A DNA stretch of 62,348 nucleotides from Erysipelotrichaceae bacterium (GCA_021209625.1 JAJOHZ010000018.1:1-62348), one strand, 5' to 3'; positions 43,761-53,840 are shown, counted from the stretch's first letter. Notes: generated by a model from the sequence alone, not told the origin. Numbers and translations are program-made.

Positions 43761-44167
43761 AATGAAGCTAAATCCTTGTTGATGTCATCAACACTGGTTT
43801 TTGGATCGGTTCCTGGTGGATAGACGCGATCAAATCCCATCGCAATGAATTTCTCTTCCACCTCTTTGAATGGTGTTTTCCCTACCACAAGATTCCCTCC
43901 CGCATAGAGTTTGATGTTTTCAAGTCCTGCTTCAATGCATTTTTCTCTTAACCCACGACAATCAATCTCACCATGACCATACAAAGATGAAACCACAATG
44001 GCCTTAGCTTCTGATTCAATCGCTGCTTGAACAAATTCTTCTTGGGAGACCATGACACCTAAATTAACCACAAAAAATCCTGCTTGTGTGTACGCGTAAT
44101 GAAGTATTTTATTACCTACCGCATGCACATCTGCTCCAATCACTCCTAATACTATGGTATGACTCAT
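43757..44167 (-). CDS. glmS: Glutamate mutase sigma subunit (B12-binding)
   Basis: [15 protein letters not shown] (DxHxxG), [26 protein letters not shown]. Confidence 0.95.
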   Translation of the reverse strand: MSHTIVLGVIGADVHAVGNKILHYAYTQAGFFVVNLGVMVSQEEFVQAAIESEAKAIVVSSLYGHGEIDCRGLREKCIEAGLENIKLYAGGNLVVGKTPFKEVEEKFIAMGFDRVYPPGTDPKTSVDDINKDLASL

Positions 44168-44207
44168 ACTCCCTTGATCCTCATGATACCCATGAGTTCC
44201 TTCCTTT

Positions 44208-44262
44208 TGATAACGCTTACATTGTTCAATATCATCTTAGAACGATTCCTATACTGTGTCAA
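44208..44262 (-). promoter_or_regulatory. SigmaA-type promoter TTGACA-17-TAAGAT with downstream cre-like site TGTAAGCGTTATCA
   Basis: -35 at 44257-44262, -10 at 44234-44239, cre at 44208-44221 (matches TGWNANCGNTNWCA) upstream of glmS. Confidence 0.75.
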
Positions 44263-44287
44263 TTGATTGTGTTGAATTGGTGAAATC

Positions 44288-45805
44288 TTATTTAAAATCT
44301 TCACTTGCCACCTTTCTAATCACATCCAATAATGTGCCATCACGATACATGCTCAAGGCAACAATGCGATCATCAAAATGAATTGGTTCAGGTTTTCCAG
44401 TCAGTTGAATCGCAATGTCATACAATTCTTGCATGGTTTTAATGGGCAGTTTGGTGTTTTCTTTAAGATGTTGAATGAGTGCTTGATGTCGAGGATGTAT
44501 CGCAATACCTCGATCTGTCACTAACGCATCAATACTTTCATGTGGTGTGGTCACAGTAATCACTTTGTCCACAACCACGGATAATCGTGAACTGACCAGT
44601 TTGGAGACAATGATGGTAAACTTAGCTCCTGCTGCGGTATCACAATGTCCTCCACTTCCTCCCATAAGCATGCCATCAGATCCGGTGGTGACGTTGACAT
44701 TGTAGTCAAGATCAATTTCAGTTGCTCCTAACACCACAATATCCAATTGATTAACCACATTGTGTTCATTGGTAGGACCCGCATAATCATCCGCAGAAAT
44801 CGCATGATGGTTGGGATTATGATGCATGGATTCAACGGCCTTTAGATCAAAGCATTGAACATCTTTGATTTCTTTAAAATGATGGGCATTCAGTAAATCC
44901 ACTTGATACCCTGTGATTCCGCCACTGATAAAACTTCCTTGAATGTGATGGTGCTCACACCAGTCATACACTTCTTTGGCTAAAGCGAGTGAGATTCCCC
45001 CAGCTCCTGTTTGAAAACTGAATCCTTCTTTCATCAATCCTGTGTTTTCCATGAGTTGTAGGGTCATTCTTGCGATGTTGAGTCCTACTGGATCTTTAGT
45101 AATGGTCGTGGTCCCACTGACAATGCCTTGTGGATCACCAATACGATCCACTTTCACCACAACATCCACCCATTCCTTTTTAATTTGAATGTGTTGAGGC
45201 TCTGAGATGTGATCACTTAACACAATGACCTTCTTCGCATACATCGCATCCACTACCGCATACCCTAAACTTCCACATGCGGATGGGCCTTCGCTACCAC
45301 TACCATCCCCCAATGGTGATGAAGTGGGTACTCCAATAAAGGCTACATCAATCTCAATTTCTTTTGAAGCTATCATGTGGGCACGATAACCATGAGAATG
45401 AATAACACACACCTCTTCACACCATCCTTCACTGATGGCTTGAGCCACAGGTCCTGACACATAGGCTGTGATGATCTTGGTCACTGTTTTATCTTTAAGA
45501 TAGTTGACTAATGGATGATGAACTTCAAACAGTGAGGAAGCCACTAACGTGATGTTTTTAATACCTAATTGAGCAATTTCCTTCATAACACGATTTAATA
45601 CATCATCTCCATTGCGTAAATGATGATGAAATGAAATGACTGCTCCATCTTTAAGATGAAGTTCTTTGATAACGTCTGTCAGATTATCTCTTAATTTGTT
45701 GGTTTGTGTGTTGTTTTTTAGGATTGGAAAGGTTTGTGGTGGTAATGGATGAACCCCTAAGAAAGGATGTGATGGAACGAAGCGATTAAGACTGTTTTTA
45801 ATCAT
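44288..45805 (-). CDS. citF: Citrate/citramalate lyase alpha subunit
   Basis: GAVISFHHHLRNGDDVLN, GPVAQAISEGW, HGYRAHMIASKEIEIDVAFIGVPTSSPLGDGSGSEGPSACGSLGY. Confidence 0.95.
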   Translation of the reverse strand: MIKNSLNRFVPSHPFLGVHPLPPQTFPILKNNTQTNKLRDNLTDVIKELHLKDGAVISFHHHLRNGDDVLNRVMKEIAQLGIKNITLVASSLFEVHHPLVNYLKDKTVTKIITAYVSGPVAQAISEGWCEEVCVIHSHGYRAHMIASKEIEIDVAFIGVPTSSPLGDGSGSEGPSACGSLGYAVVDAMYAKKVIVLSDHISEPQHIQIKKEWVDVVVKVDRIGDPQGIVSGTTTITKDPVGLNIARMTLQLMENTGLMKEGFSFQTGAGGISLALAKEVYDWCEHHHIQGSFISGGITGYQVDLLNAHHFKEIKDVQCFDLKAVESMHHNPNHHAISADDYAGPTNEHNVVNQLDIVVLGATEIDLDYNVNVTTGSDGMLMGGSGGHCDTAAGAKFTIIVSKLVSSRLSVVVDKVITVTTPHESIDALVTDRGIAIHPRHQALIQHLKENTKLPIKTMQELYDIAIQLTGKPEPIHFDDRIVALSMYRDGTLLDVIRKVASEDFK

Positions 45806-46632
45806 GGTGTTCTCCTTTCCTCTTTTTCAATCAGATGCTTGGCTTTAAGATATACGGGCTCATCAATCATTTTCCCATTTAGGTTAAAGACCCCTACTCC
45901 TTGAGTTCGTTGTTTTTCAAAGGCTTCCACAATCATCTTAGCTTCTTTTAGCTTCAATGGATCCACTTTTAAGGCTTCATGAATCACATGAACTTGTCTA
46001 GGATTGATGGCTACTTTCGCATCATATCCCAATGACGCAACATATTTGACTTCCTCTTTGAGGCCTTGATGATCTTCAATGTCCACAAATGGAGTATCAA
46101 TGGCCATAAGATTGAATGCTTTTGCATGCATCACAAGACTTTTTCGAGCGTAATCAATTTCATGTCCTGCTTGTGTGCGTTCTACCCCACAATCTGCACT
46201 TAAGTCTTCTCCTCCAAGCAGTAGTCCTTTCACTTGTGATGACATTTGACATAACTGTGGCAGTTGAATGACACCTAAGGCACTTTCAATTAAACATAGG
46301 ATGGTTTTAGAAGGATCAAGCACTTTCAAACATGCTTCTAGTGATTTTATTTCAGCTTTAGGCAGGACGACACCGTGAACTTTAGGATGATTTGCACAGA
46401 TGACATCTTCTAAGAAGAAATCAGAACTGGCATTATTGATGCGGACGTAGAGTGTTTTGTCTAAGAAGTCGAGTGTATCCAAACTGTGCTGAAGTAATGT
46501 TCGAGCTGAAATCTTTTGATTGAGAGCAACTCCATCCTCTAAGTCAAAGATGATCGCATCCGCATCCAATACCATGCTTGAAAGAATCATGCCCGCATTG
46601 GAAGCAGGAATAAAAAGATAAGAGCGATTCAT
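45802..46632 (-). CDS. citE: Citrate/citramalate lyase beta subunit
   Basis: RSYLFIPASNAGM, DAIIFDLEDGVAL, LCLIESALGV, LLLGGEDLSADCGVERT. Confidence 0.95.
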   Translation of the reverse strand: MNRSYLFIPASNAGMILSSMVLDADAIIFDLEDGVALNQKISARTLLQHSLDTLDFLDKTLYVRINNASSDFFLEDVICANHPKVHGVVLPKAEIKSLEACLKVLDPSKTILCLIESALGVIQLPQLCQMSSQVKGLLLGGEDLSADCGVERTQAGHEIDYARKSLVMHAKAFNLMAIDTPFVDIEDHQGLKEEVKYVASLGYDAKVAINPRQVHVIHEALKVDPLKLKEAKMIVEAFEKQRTQGVGVFNLNGKMIDEPVYLKAKHLIEKEERRTP

Positions 46633-46892
46633 AATTGACGTTGAATTGCGCTTTCTACGCGAGCAATGATCACATGATCCAATGCTCCTTTATCTTCACA
46701 CTCACATAGGCATGAAGTAATCCCATGGTTTTGTAAGGTGGATAGAATGATGGCTTTGATTTGTTTGCCAAATTGTTTTAACACAACACTTTGAAGATGG
46801 ATTTCAATGGTGCCTTCTGGGTTAGGTTTAAGTGTCACTAGAATATCATTGGATTCAAGTGTTCCTGCTTGGGTAGTTTGAGTAATGTTCAT
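46629..46892 (-). CDS. citD: Citrate/citramalate lyase acyl carrier protein
   Basis: 87 aa; TTQAGTLESNDILVTLKP, CECEDKGALDHVIIARVESAI. Confidence 0.93.
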   Translation of the reverse strand: MNITQTTQAGTLESNDILVTLKPNPEGTIEIHLQSVVLKQFGKQIKAIILSTLQNHGITSCLCECEDKGALDHVIIARVESAIQRQL

Positions 46893-48172
46893 AGAAGATT
46901 CCTTTCTTTAGAATAATGAAGATAAAGAACTAAGGCAAAGATATCGGCTGAACCTCCTGCACTGAAGTGATGATTAAGGCAGTACTGTTCAAAATCAAAC
47001 CATGACACAGGATGATTCATAGCTGCTTGAGCATGGGCTTGAAAGTCAATTAATCCCTCCCATCCTCTTTTCTTAATGATGGTGGAATCTTCACATTGAC
47101 TCATGATGGTCAATAACGTATTCACTTGATGATCATGTGAATCAGGTTGTGAAGCATAGAATGAGAGAGTGTTAGACAAGAGGGGCTCCCCCCCTTTCAA
47201 TACCCATCCACGAACTCCTTGTGATTGATACTGATGGAATTGTCGTTCTCCTTCACTTTGTGGATGATGTGGGTCCATCTGCTTGAAATCTTCAAGCAAA
47301 GGTTGCGCAAGTTCAATCAGAGATGAGGTTAATGAAGGTGACATGCGTTGTGCCATAAGCACCATTAAGAAGAGAAAGATTGCTCCTTTGTGAGTATTCA
47401 CCCCTTGGGTGGCTTCAAACATGGCGTTTTCCATGCGTTGTCCTAACAAGCGTAACTGTGAAAAGATTTCCTGAGTGTTTTGATCAAGTGAGATGAATTC
47501 AACTTCATTAAAGTAAGGAAGAATCGCATCAATGCTTTTTAGAAAAGTATGGATATTCATGTCTTGGTGTATGCCACTTGAGCGTGGTGTAACCAATCCA
47601 AACTTCGGTGTTAGCATACACTCACTGAGTAAGGCAAAGTGAACAATATCCACTTTTGATTGAAAGGAGGTTATTAGACATTGTTGATAGGCATGGATGA
47701 CTTCTTTCTGAGTGTGCTTTTGAGTTCTTATGCACACTCTCGCCATTTCATCACACACCAAGCATGATCGTTCATGGTAGCCTAAATCATGACGTGATAG
47801 GTTTCTGCCCTTAGCATAGACATCCAGATCAATGCATCGACCACTGGGTTGCGTTTCTTCGAGTTGAATGCACGCTTGTTTTAGGTGACTTGGATCATCA
47901 TCAATCACAAGCAAACTGATGAATCCTAATTCGTTGAAGATCATTTCTTGATGAATCACGTTCATGGTTAATTGAATTGTTTTTTGAAAAGTTAGGATCA
48001 CCCAAGCACTCCACCCACTGAGTTTATGCTCACCTACCATGTTGGCTTGGATGCTTAAAACCGGCTTTTCATGTTCAGTGAAAAGTGCCTGTTTGTAACT
48101 CACAAGGTCTTCTTTCGCTTGTAGGATGGTGTGGTTAAGGTGATGGTTCATGTTTTGAATTGCGTTTTCCAT
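46889..48172 (-). CDS. citXG: CitX-CitG fusion (prosthetic group transferase and triphosphoribosyl-dephospho-CoA synthase)
   Basis: CitX: QPSGRCIDLDVYAKGRNLSRHDLGYHERSCLVC; CitG: LTPKFGLVTPRSSGIHQDMN, TQGVNTHKGAIF, SAGGSADIFAL. Confidence 0.92.
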   Translation of the reverse strand: MENAIQNMNHHLNHTILQAKEDLVSYKQALFTEHEKPVLSIQANMVGEHKLSGWSAWVILTFQKTIQLTMNVIHQEMIFNELGFISLLVIDDDPSHLKQACIQLEETQPSGRCIDLDVYAKGRNLSRHDLGYHERSCLVCDEMARVCIRTQKHTQKEVIHAYQQCLITSFQSKVDIVHFALLSECMLTPKFGLVTPRSSGIHQDMNIHTFLKSIDAILPYFNEVEFISLDQNTQEIFSQLRLLGQRMENAMFEATQGVNTHKGAIFLFLMVLMAQRMSPSLTSSLIELAQPLLEDFKQMDPHHPQSEGERQFHQYQSQGVRGWVLKGGEPLLSNTLSFYASQPDSHDHQVNTLLTIMSQCEDSTIIKKRGWEGLIDFQAHAQAAMNHPVSWFDFEQYCLNHHFSAGGSADIFALVLYLHYSKERNLL

Positions 48173-48177
48173 GTTTT

Positions 48178-48219
48178 AAAAAAACCTAAAACGGTTTGGT
48201 ATGTTCCAATCGTTTTAGG
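48178..48219 (-). terminator. Intrinsic terminator overlapping the gntR stop codon, upstream of citXG
   Basis: CCTAAAACG-N17-CGTTTTAGG followed by T7 on the minus strand; the gntR TAG stop lies in the 3' arm. Confidence 0.8.
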
Positions 48220-48827
48220 TAGTCTTGTTTGGTTCTTAAGATATGATTCATCATCATTTCTTTAGCTAAGAGTGCATCTTGATTGATGATGGCTGAAACG
48301 ATGGCTTGATGTTCTTGATTTGCTTGAAGTTGATCTTCTTTAGAAATACTAACGAATTCTGCAGGAATACGATTCCATAAATGTTGAATGAGTTCCACAT
48401 GTTTTGGGCTGTGTGATGCATCCCATATGGCTGAATGAAAAGCTTGATTCTTTTCAATGAACTGTGTGGTTCCTGCACATTCAAACATTTCTTGAACGAG
48501 TTGTGTTAAAAGGGAAGCATCCATGTGATTTTCAGTGGCTTTAAAAGTGACTTGGCCTTCCAACATGGCACGCAATTCATAATGCTCTTCAACATCTTTT
48601 GCATCAAAACGACGAACAATCGCCTTCTTACTGTTAACAAGCTCTATAAAACCATCTTTTTCTAGAAGTTGAAAAGCTTCTCTTACAGGGGTTCTGGATA
48701 CGCCTAATAAGGAAGCAATGTTTTCTTGAATGAGTTCTGTTAATGGCTCAATCTGACCATTAAGTATGGCTGCTTTGAGTTCATGTGCAATCTTAATTCT
48801 GGCTGGGATTTGTTCAATCTTTTGCAT
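48186..48827 (-). CDS. GntR family (FadR/FCD) transcriptional regulator
   Basis: N-terminal wHTH (IASLLGVSRTPVREAFQLLEKDGFIEL), C-terminal FCD-like helices. Confidence 0.92.
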   Translation of the reverse strand: MQKIEQIPARIKIAHELKAAILNGQIEPLTELIQENIASLLGVSRTPVREAFQLLEKDGFIELVNSKKAIVRRFDAKDVEEHYELRAMLEGQVTFKATENHMDASLLTQLVQEMFECAGTTQFIEKNQAFHSAIWDASHSPKHVELIQHLWNRIPAEFVSISKEDQLQANQEHQAIVSAIINQDALLAKEMMMNHILRTKQDYLKRLEHTKPF

Positions 48828-48844
48828 ACATGCATTCCTTTATT

Positions 48845-48861
48845 TTGTATACTGTATACAA
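48845..48861 (-). promoter_or_regulatory. Perfect palindromic operator upstream of gntR, just downstream of TTGAGG-16-TATAAT
   Basis: TTGTATAC-T-GTATACAA. Confidence 0.8.
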
Positions 48862-48902
48862 TTTTATTATAGCACTATCTTTCTAAACCTCAATCCTTTC
48901 AT

Positions 48903-48931
48903 AAAGAAAAGTGAAACACTTGGTTTCACTT
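48903..48931 (-). terminator. Intrinsic terminator of the FtsX-like permease
   Basis: AAGTGAAAC-N5-GTTTCACTT followed by TTCTTT on the minus strand. Confidence 0.75.
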
Positions 48932-51382
48932 AATTTGTTTTTTGGATGCGATAGAGTACTGTGAATCCTAACCCTAAACTTAAAGTTAGCATAAGTAAGG
49001 ATAGATTCATCCATGAAGGAAGAGGTAGTGTGGTATACAATCCATATGCTTGTAGCATATCCTCATGCATACGATTAAAAAGATAAGGGAAGATAAGTGT
49101 GGATAAGCATGCTCCAGAGATGAACACAAACCCCATTTGAGTGATGTTGATTTGTTTTAGGGTAGATGGTTTAAGTCCTAATTGGTGCATTAACTGTTCA
49201 TTGGAAGCTTGTTCAAGTTTCATGGTTTTGAAATAGACATTAAGGACCACTAACAGTAATCCTAGAAGTAAGCTGATCGCAATGAAGATGAAACTGAACG
49301 TTTGCTTCTGCGTTTCTTGGTTCACTTCATTGAGAATGGATGTGATTTCATCAAACGACATGAACTGAATGCTTTGATCATTCATAATGGTTTCTGCTTC
49401 TTGTGCACTCATGCCATCTTTTAGATTGAAAAGATACATTTCAAGATACGGCACCGCCACTTCAACCATCAATTGATCTCGATACACATACGCAATCCAT
49501 CCTTGATCAATGAGGGTATTCATGGTTCCTTTGATTTGAGCGGCTGTTTCACGATTGCTTTGACTTGGGTTAATGGCCGAAAGGAAGAGATACCCTCGTT
49601 CTGCTGATTTAGTTTCTTGAACTTTCTCTACTGAATACACAAAACTGTTGGTTTTTTCCATTTGTTTACGTGAAGCCATGGTCACACGAATATCGTATTT
49701 CCATTCTCTAAATGAAGTTCTTAAATCTTCAGGTAATTCTCCTTCTATTGGAGTGACATACCCCTCCATATGGGCCATAAAGAACAAGACCGAAGATTTA
49801 TAGTAGTTAAAGTAATTCTTTGAATAATGCACATCCACAAACAAATAGTTAGAAAACTTTTGAACCCACACTTGAGACTCTGCTAAGTCTTGGGTGATTT
49901 CATAGTGTTTGAATGGTGCATCCAACACAAGGTAATCAAACTGAATCCCAAGAGTTTCTTTATTGTAGATGTTGGAAACTTGATGTGAGATAAGACTAAA
50001 CGAGGTTGCACTAGCGATGATGAATCCACTCATTAAGATCATTAATGTGGTAAAGGTGAGACGTGATGCCAAACCTTTAATCGCAACATTGATTTTCCAA
50101 TGTTTCTTAATCGGGAAGATTTTAATGGTGTTCTTTCTTTGGTGTTTGAGTGATGAGTGTGCATAATTGAGAGAACGAACACTTAAATAACCACTCACAC
50201 TCATCCAAAGTAAGAAGATTATGGACACAGAGCCAGCAGTCACCATAAGGATAAGAGGAGTTTGATCAATGATTTTTAAAAGTTCTGGGTATTCTTTTAA
50301 CAGTGGATAAGCTAACCCATTCAATCCTAGCCATATCAATACACCCAGTACCCACGCGAAAACAAATCGTGAAATCAGCACAAAGCTTACCTTAAGATAA
50401 GAATGACCTAGTGTGATAAGAAGGCCTAATGATTTGATGTTTTGAAGAAACTGTTGTCTAAGCAAGACAATGAGTCCTAAAGCACTCAGTAACGATAACC
50501 CCCATAATCCATAACGTGTGATCATGGAATACAGTTGCTCATTGGTGGAAAGATAATCTGAGTATTCATACAATGGATAGAAGGCAACTGCATCTGGGAT
50601 GTATCCAATTCCTCGATACATGTAGTTCATGAGAATGCGCTCATTCTCAAGACTGTAGGTGTTGAAGCGAAGATGATACGTTGATGATACCCCTGAATGA
50701 AACGCAAAGCGTGGGTCACTGTGATCAATGGCTTCATTTAGATCATTGACACTGATCACATCCTTCACTTGATCTTCTAGGATTAACGCTGCACTTGGAT
50801 AAGGAAAATCAAATAAGGGGATGGATTTTAATCCATTATCTTGAATATAAGGGTCATTAAAGTTGGGATAATCCACTATGGATACGACGTTAAAGGTTTT
50901 GATGCCTTGATCTGTATTTAATTCTAAAACATGAGTAAGGGGATTAATTCCTTGTTTACGAAGTTCACTCGCATAACTTGGCATGATGGCTGCTTCATCC
51001 GATTGAAGTTCACTTAAAGGTTGTCCTTCCATCAGTGGGAGTGAAGTGATGAGTGTTGGAGTAAGCACCTCAAACAGTAATCTAAAATTGTTCTGTGAAG
51101 TATTGAAGACTTTTGTCTTCTCAAAGAACACTTTTTGTTCTTCATTTTCTACTTGTTCATTGTATCCAGCAATGACTCCCTCTAAATACCGTTCATAAAA
51201 TGCATTATGAACATGCACCATCACTTGAGGGCTATTAGTTTTGATGACACGTTGACTTAACGTTTCATGTTTGACTGATAGGTCATGAGCACTTGTGTGC
51301 TCAATAAAAGCATGACCATCATCATGGAAACCAGTTGAATAAGATTGAACTGCTTACGCATAAATGCTTTAAACATCATCAT
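48930..51382 (-). pseudogene. FtsX/MacB-type ABC permease, frameshifted about 36 codons after the start
   Basis: ORF 48930-51224 is missing its N-terminus; upstream MMMFKAFMRKQFNLIQLVSMMMVMLLLSTQVLMTYQS in a different frame, then (H)ETLSQRVIKTNSPQVMVHVHNAFYERY; ATGA overlap with the ATPase. Confidence 0.75.
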
Positions 51383-52101
51383 AGAATGTCTTTCGCAAGC
51401 TCAAGTAATCGTGCTTGTTTTTCCTTTTGACTTCCTTTTAAGCATTCATCAACACTGAAGAAACCATCTTGAAGCAATAAAAAACGATTCCCATAAGAAG
51501 CAATTTTCAGTGAGTGAGTCACCATCACAATGGTTTGTCCTTGTTCATTAAGGGCTGTCAAAATGTCCATCACTTCTTTAGCAAACTGAGGATTCAATGC
51601 CGCTGTGGGTTCATCCGCAAAAAGAATAGCAGGTTTATTCATGAGTGCACGGGCAATAGCACATCGTTGACGCTCTCCTGTAGAGACTTGAGAAGGGAAC
51701 TTGTCTTGTACATGGTCTACTCTCATTGAAACCATGAGTTCGTGTGCACGAGTGCGAACTTCTGTGGAATGTTCAAGTGATGCCATCATGACATTTTCAA
51801 TCATGGTTAACGTGTCAATCATGATGTTTTCTTGAAAGACAAATGAGACATCTTTATTTCTAAATCGTTGTATACGTTGTGTGTTGGCTTTGGTAATGTC
51901 TTCACCTTTAAAGAGCACTTGCCCAGATGAGGGTTGATCTAAGGTAGAAATACAGTTAAGAAAGGTTGATTTTCCACTGCCACTTTCTCCCATGATCATG
52001 ACGAAATCTTTCTCTTTAATCTCTACATTGATGTTTTTAAGGACAGGAAAGGTTTGTTTACCACTTACATATGATTTAAAACATGATTGAACAACTAACA
52101 T
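51379..52101 (-). CDS. LolD/MacB-type ABC transporter ATP-binding protein
   Basis: GESGSGKSTFLNCISTLDQPSSG, VSTGERQRCAIARALMNKPAILFADEPTAAL. Confidence 0.95.
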   Translation of the reverse strand: MLVVQSCFKSYVSGKQTFPVLKNINVEIKEKDFVMIMGESGSGKSTFLNCISTLDQPSSGQVLFKGEDITKANTQRIQRFRNKDVSFVFQENIMIDTLTMIENVMMASLEHSTEVRTRAHELMVSMRVDHVQDKFPSQVSTGERQRCAIARALMNKPAILFADEPTAALNPQFAKEVMDILTALNEQGQTIVMVTHSLKIASYGNRFLLLQDGFFSVDECLKGSQKEKQARLLELAKDIL

Positions 52102-52341
52102 AACACCACCTCATTTCAAACCATTATACCGAAGATGTCTTCTTTTTCATACATGAATGACAGGATTTTTCTATTTGTTTCACATTTCTTCCATTTCTTA
52201 TTTATAAGAGTGTTAATTAAGCTTCCATTACTTTAAGGATTAATCATCGTTTTGTTTGTGTCTTTTATCACGATTAAATGTCTTTTCTTCTTGAATTAAT
52301 CTTTAGTTCACGTATGATTAAGGTAATCAGGGGGAGTCATC

Positions 52342-53028
52342 ATGAAGAAACTTTTTAAATACCTTTTTATCACTTTTCTATTATTTGGATGTACAATTCA
52401 AAAAGATTACCCAACATTAAGCTTAGAGACAGCATCTATTTCTGATACCATGGTTAATTATTTCAATTTAGATCAACCTCAATTTGAAGGGAATGCTTTT
52501 CAAGTTAAATCATTTAGAATTGACACGATTTCCCTTCCTTTAGATGATCCAGAAGTCACTTACTATCGGATTCATTTTGTGATTGCGCCAAAGACTGAAA
52601 TGCCTTTTGAAATGAAATCACTCGAAGTACAGCCATCTAACCAGTTTATTCTCGATTACTTTAAACTTCCCGATTCATTGACGGGTTATGGTTCCATCAA
52701 GGATTGGAACTATTTAACATCAAAGCTTAATGGTTTTAAATCCCCTTTAGATGATCATCGTTTTACTGCTTATGAATATACAAGTTTTTTCAATAGTCGT
52801 GGTAAAATCATGATGGAAACCCACAATATGGATAACGCCATCATCGAATCTGCATTTAAGAATCTTGATGTGATCATCAAATACGATGATAAAACCGACA
52901 TCATTAAACTTACTGATCTAACCATTAACCCACTAACATCACTGGATCAGATTGCAGACGATGACACTCAATTATTAAATTTAGTGCAGTCAAATCAAAC
53001 ACAGGGTTCATTTAAACCATTCAGATAG
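52342..53028 (+). CDS. hypothetical lipoprotein
   Basis: MKKLFKYLFITFLLFGC lipobox; 228 aa, no known domain recognised. Confidence 0.65.
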   Translation: MKKLFKYLFITFLLFGCTIQKDYPTLSLETASISDTMVNYFNLDQPQFEGNAFQVKSFRIDTISLPLDDPEVTYYRIHFVIAPKTEMPFEMKSLEVQPSNQFILDYFKLPDSLTGYGSIKDWNYLTSKLNGFKSPLDDHRFTAYEYTSFFNSRGKIMMETHNMDNAIIESAFKNLDVIIKYDDKTDIIKLTDLTINPLTSLDQIADDDTQLLNLVQSNQTQGSFKPFR

Positions 53029-53051
53029 AAGGTGAAACTAACTTTCACAAG

Positions 53052-53080
53052 AAGAAGTCTTTTCAAGACTTCTTTATCTT
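53052..53080 (+). terminator. Intrinsic terminator
   Basis: AAGAAGTCTT-ttc-AAGACTTCTTTATCTTTT. Confidence 0.8.
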
Positions 53081-53109
53081 TTCACCATAAATGCAACCAC
53101 AGGTTGCGC

Positions 53110-53157
53110 TTTTGCATACTTAGCATGATAGATTAGCATGCAAAATTAACCTATAAT
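53110..53157 (+). promoter_or_regulatory. Candidate operator/promoter of the XRE gene
   Basis: TTTTGCAT...ATGCAAAA inverted repeat enclosing a tandem TTAGCATG-N5-TTAGCATG, followed by TATAAT. Confidence 0.5.
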
Positions 53158-53180
53158 GGTTTTATAAAGGGGACTATATT

Positions 53181-53840
53181 ATGACTCTAGGCAGTAAAAT
53201 TCAAGCATTAAGAAAAAAGACGCATATGAGCCAAGATGAACTAGCAGATAAATTGGGTGTTTCTAGACAAGCATTATCCAAATGGGAGAATGATTGTACC
53301 AACCCTGATATTGAAAAGGTGATTTTGATAAGTGATCTTTTTTCTGTAACCACAGATTATTTACTTAAAGAATATCAAAATCAAAATGATTCTACAGTTG
53401 ACATAATTCAAAAAAACAGAACATTAAGTTCTTCAACTCTTATTGTTTTTTCTTCACTGATTATTTACTTAGGTACATTAATCGCGATAGGGCTTGCTCA
53501 CACTTCAATTTCTAATCCAAACTATGTTTTTTATACAGATTGGACGTTAGAACTAGGGTCCTATTTGGGAATCGCACTTCAAATACTCGGAATTATCCTA
53601 TTTGTGATTATGGTTGATATCAATGATTTTAAGAAAACTATCATGAAACGATTTTGGTTGATTAACTCATGGCCACTATCACTCATTCCAAGTTATGTAT
53701 TGTTTGTATCTATGCTTCATCCCTTTACACGCTATTTCTTTAATTCTGATCAAAACAACACCACTGTACTCTTTCATCTGCTCCTCATCTTAGTCTTAAA
53801 TGTATCTCTTTCATTCATCATTAAACGTAAGTTTGACTAA
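53181..53840 (+). CDS. XRE-family HTH protein with C-terminal membrane domain
   Basis: IQALRKKTHMSQDELADKLGVSRQALSKWENDCTNPDIEKVILISDLFSVTTDYLLK followed by about 4-5 TM segments. Confidence 0.85.
   Translation: MTLGSKIQALRKKTHMSQDELADKLGVSRQALSKWENDCTNPDIEKVILISDLFSVTTDYLLKEYQNQNDSTVDIIQKNRTLSSSTLIVFSSLIIYLGTLIAIGLAHTSISNPNYVFYTDWTLELGSYLGIALQILGIILFVIMVDINDFKKTIMKRFWLINSWPLSLIPSYVLFVSMLHPFTRYFFNSDQNNTTVLFHLLLILVLNVSLSFIIKRKFD

Noticed and set aside
39650-48172. Interpreting citDEF as a plain citrate fermentation operon
   Set aside because: Linkage to glutamate mutase and methylaspartase favours citramalate lyase; no citrate transporter, oxaloacetate decarboxylase or citC is present, but substrate remains unproven
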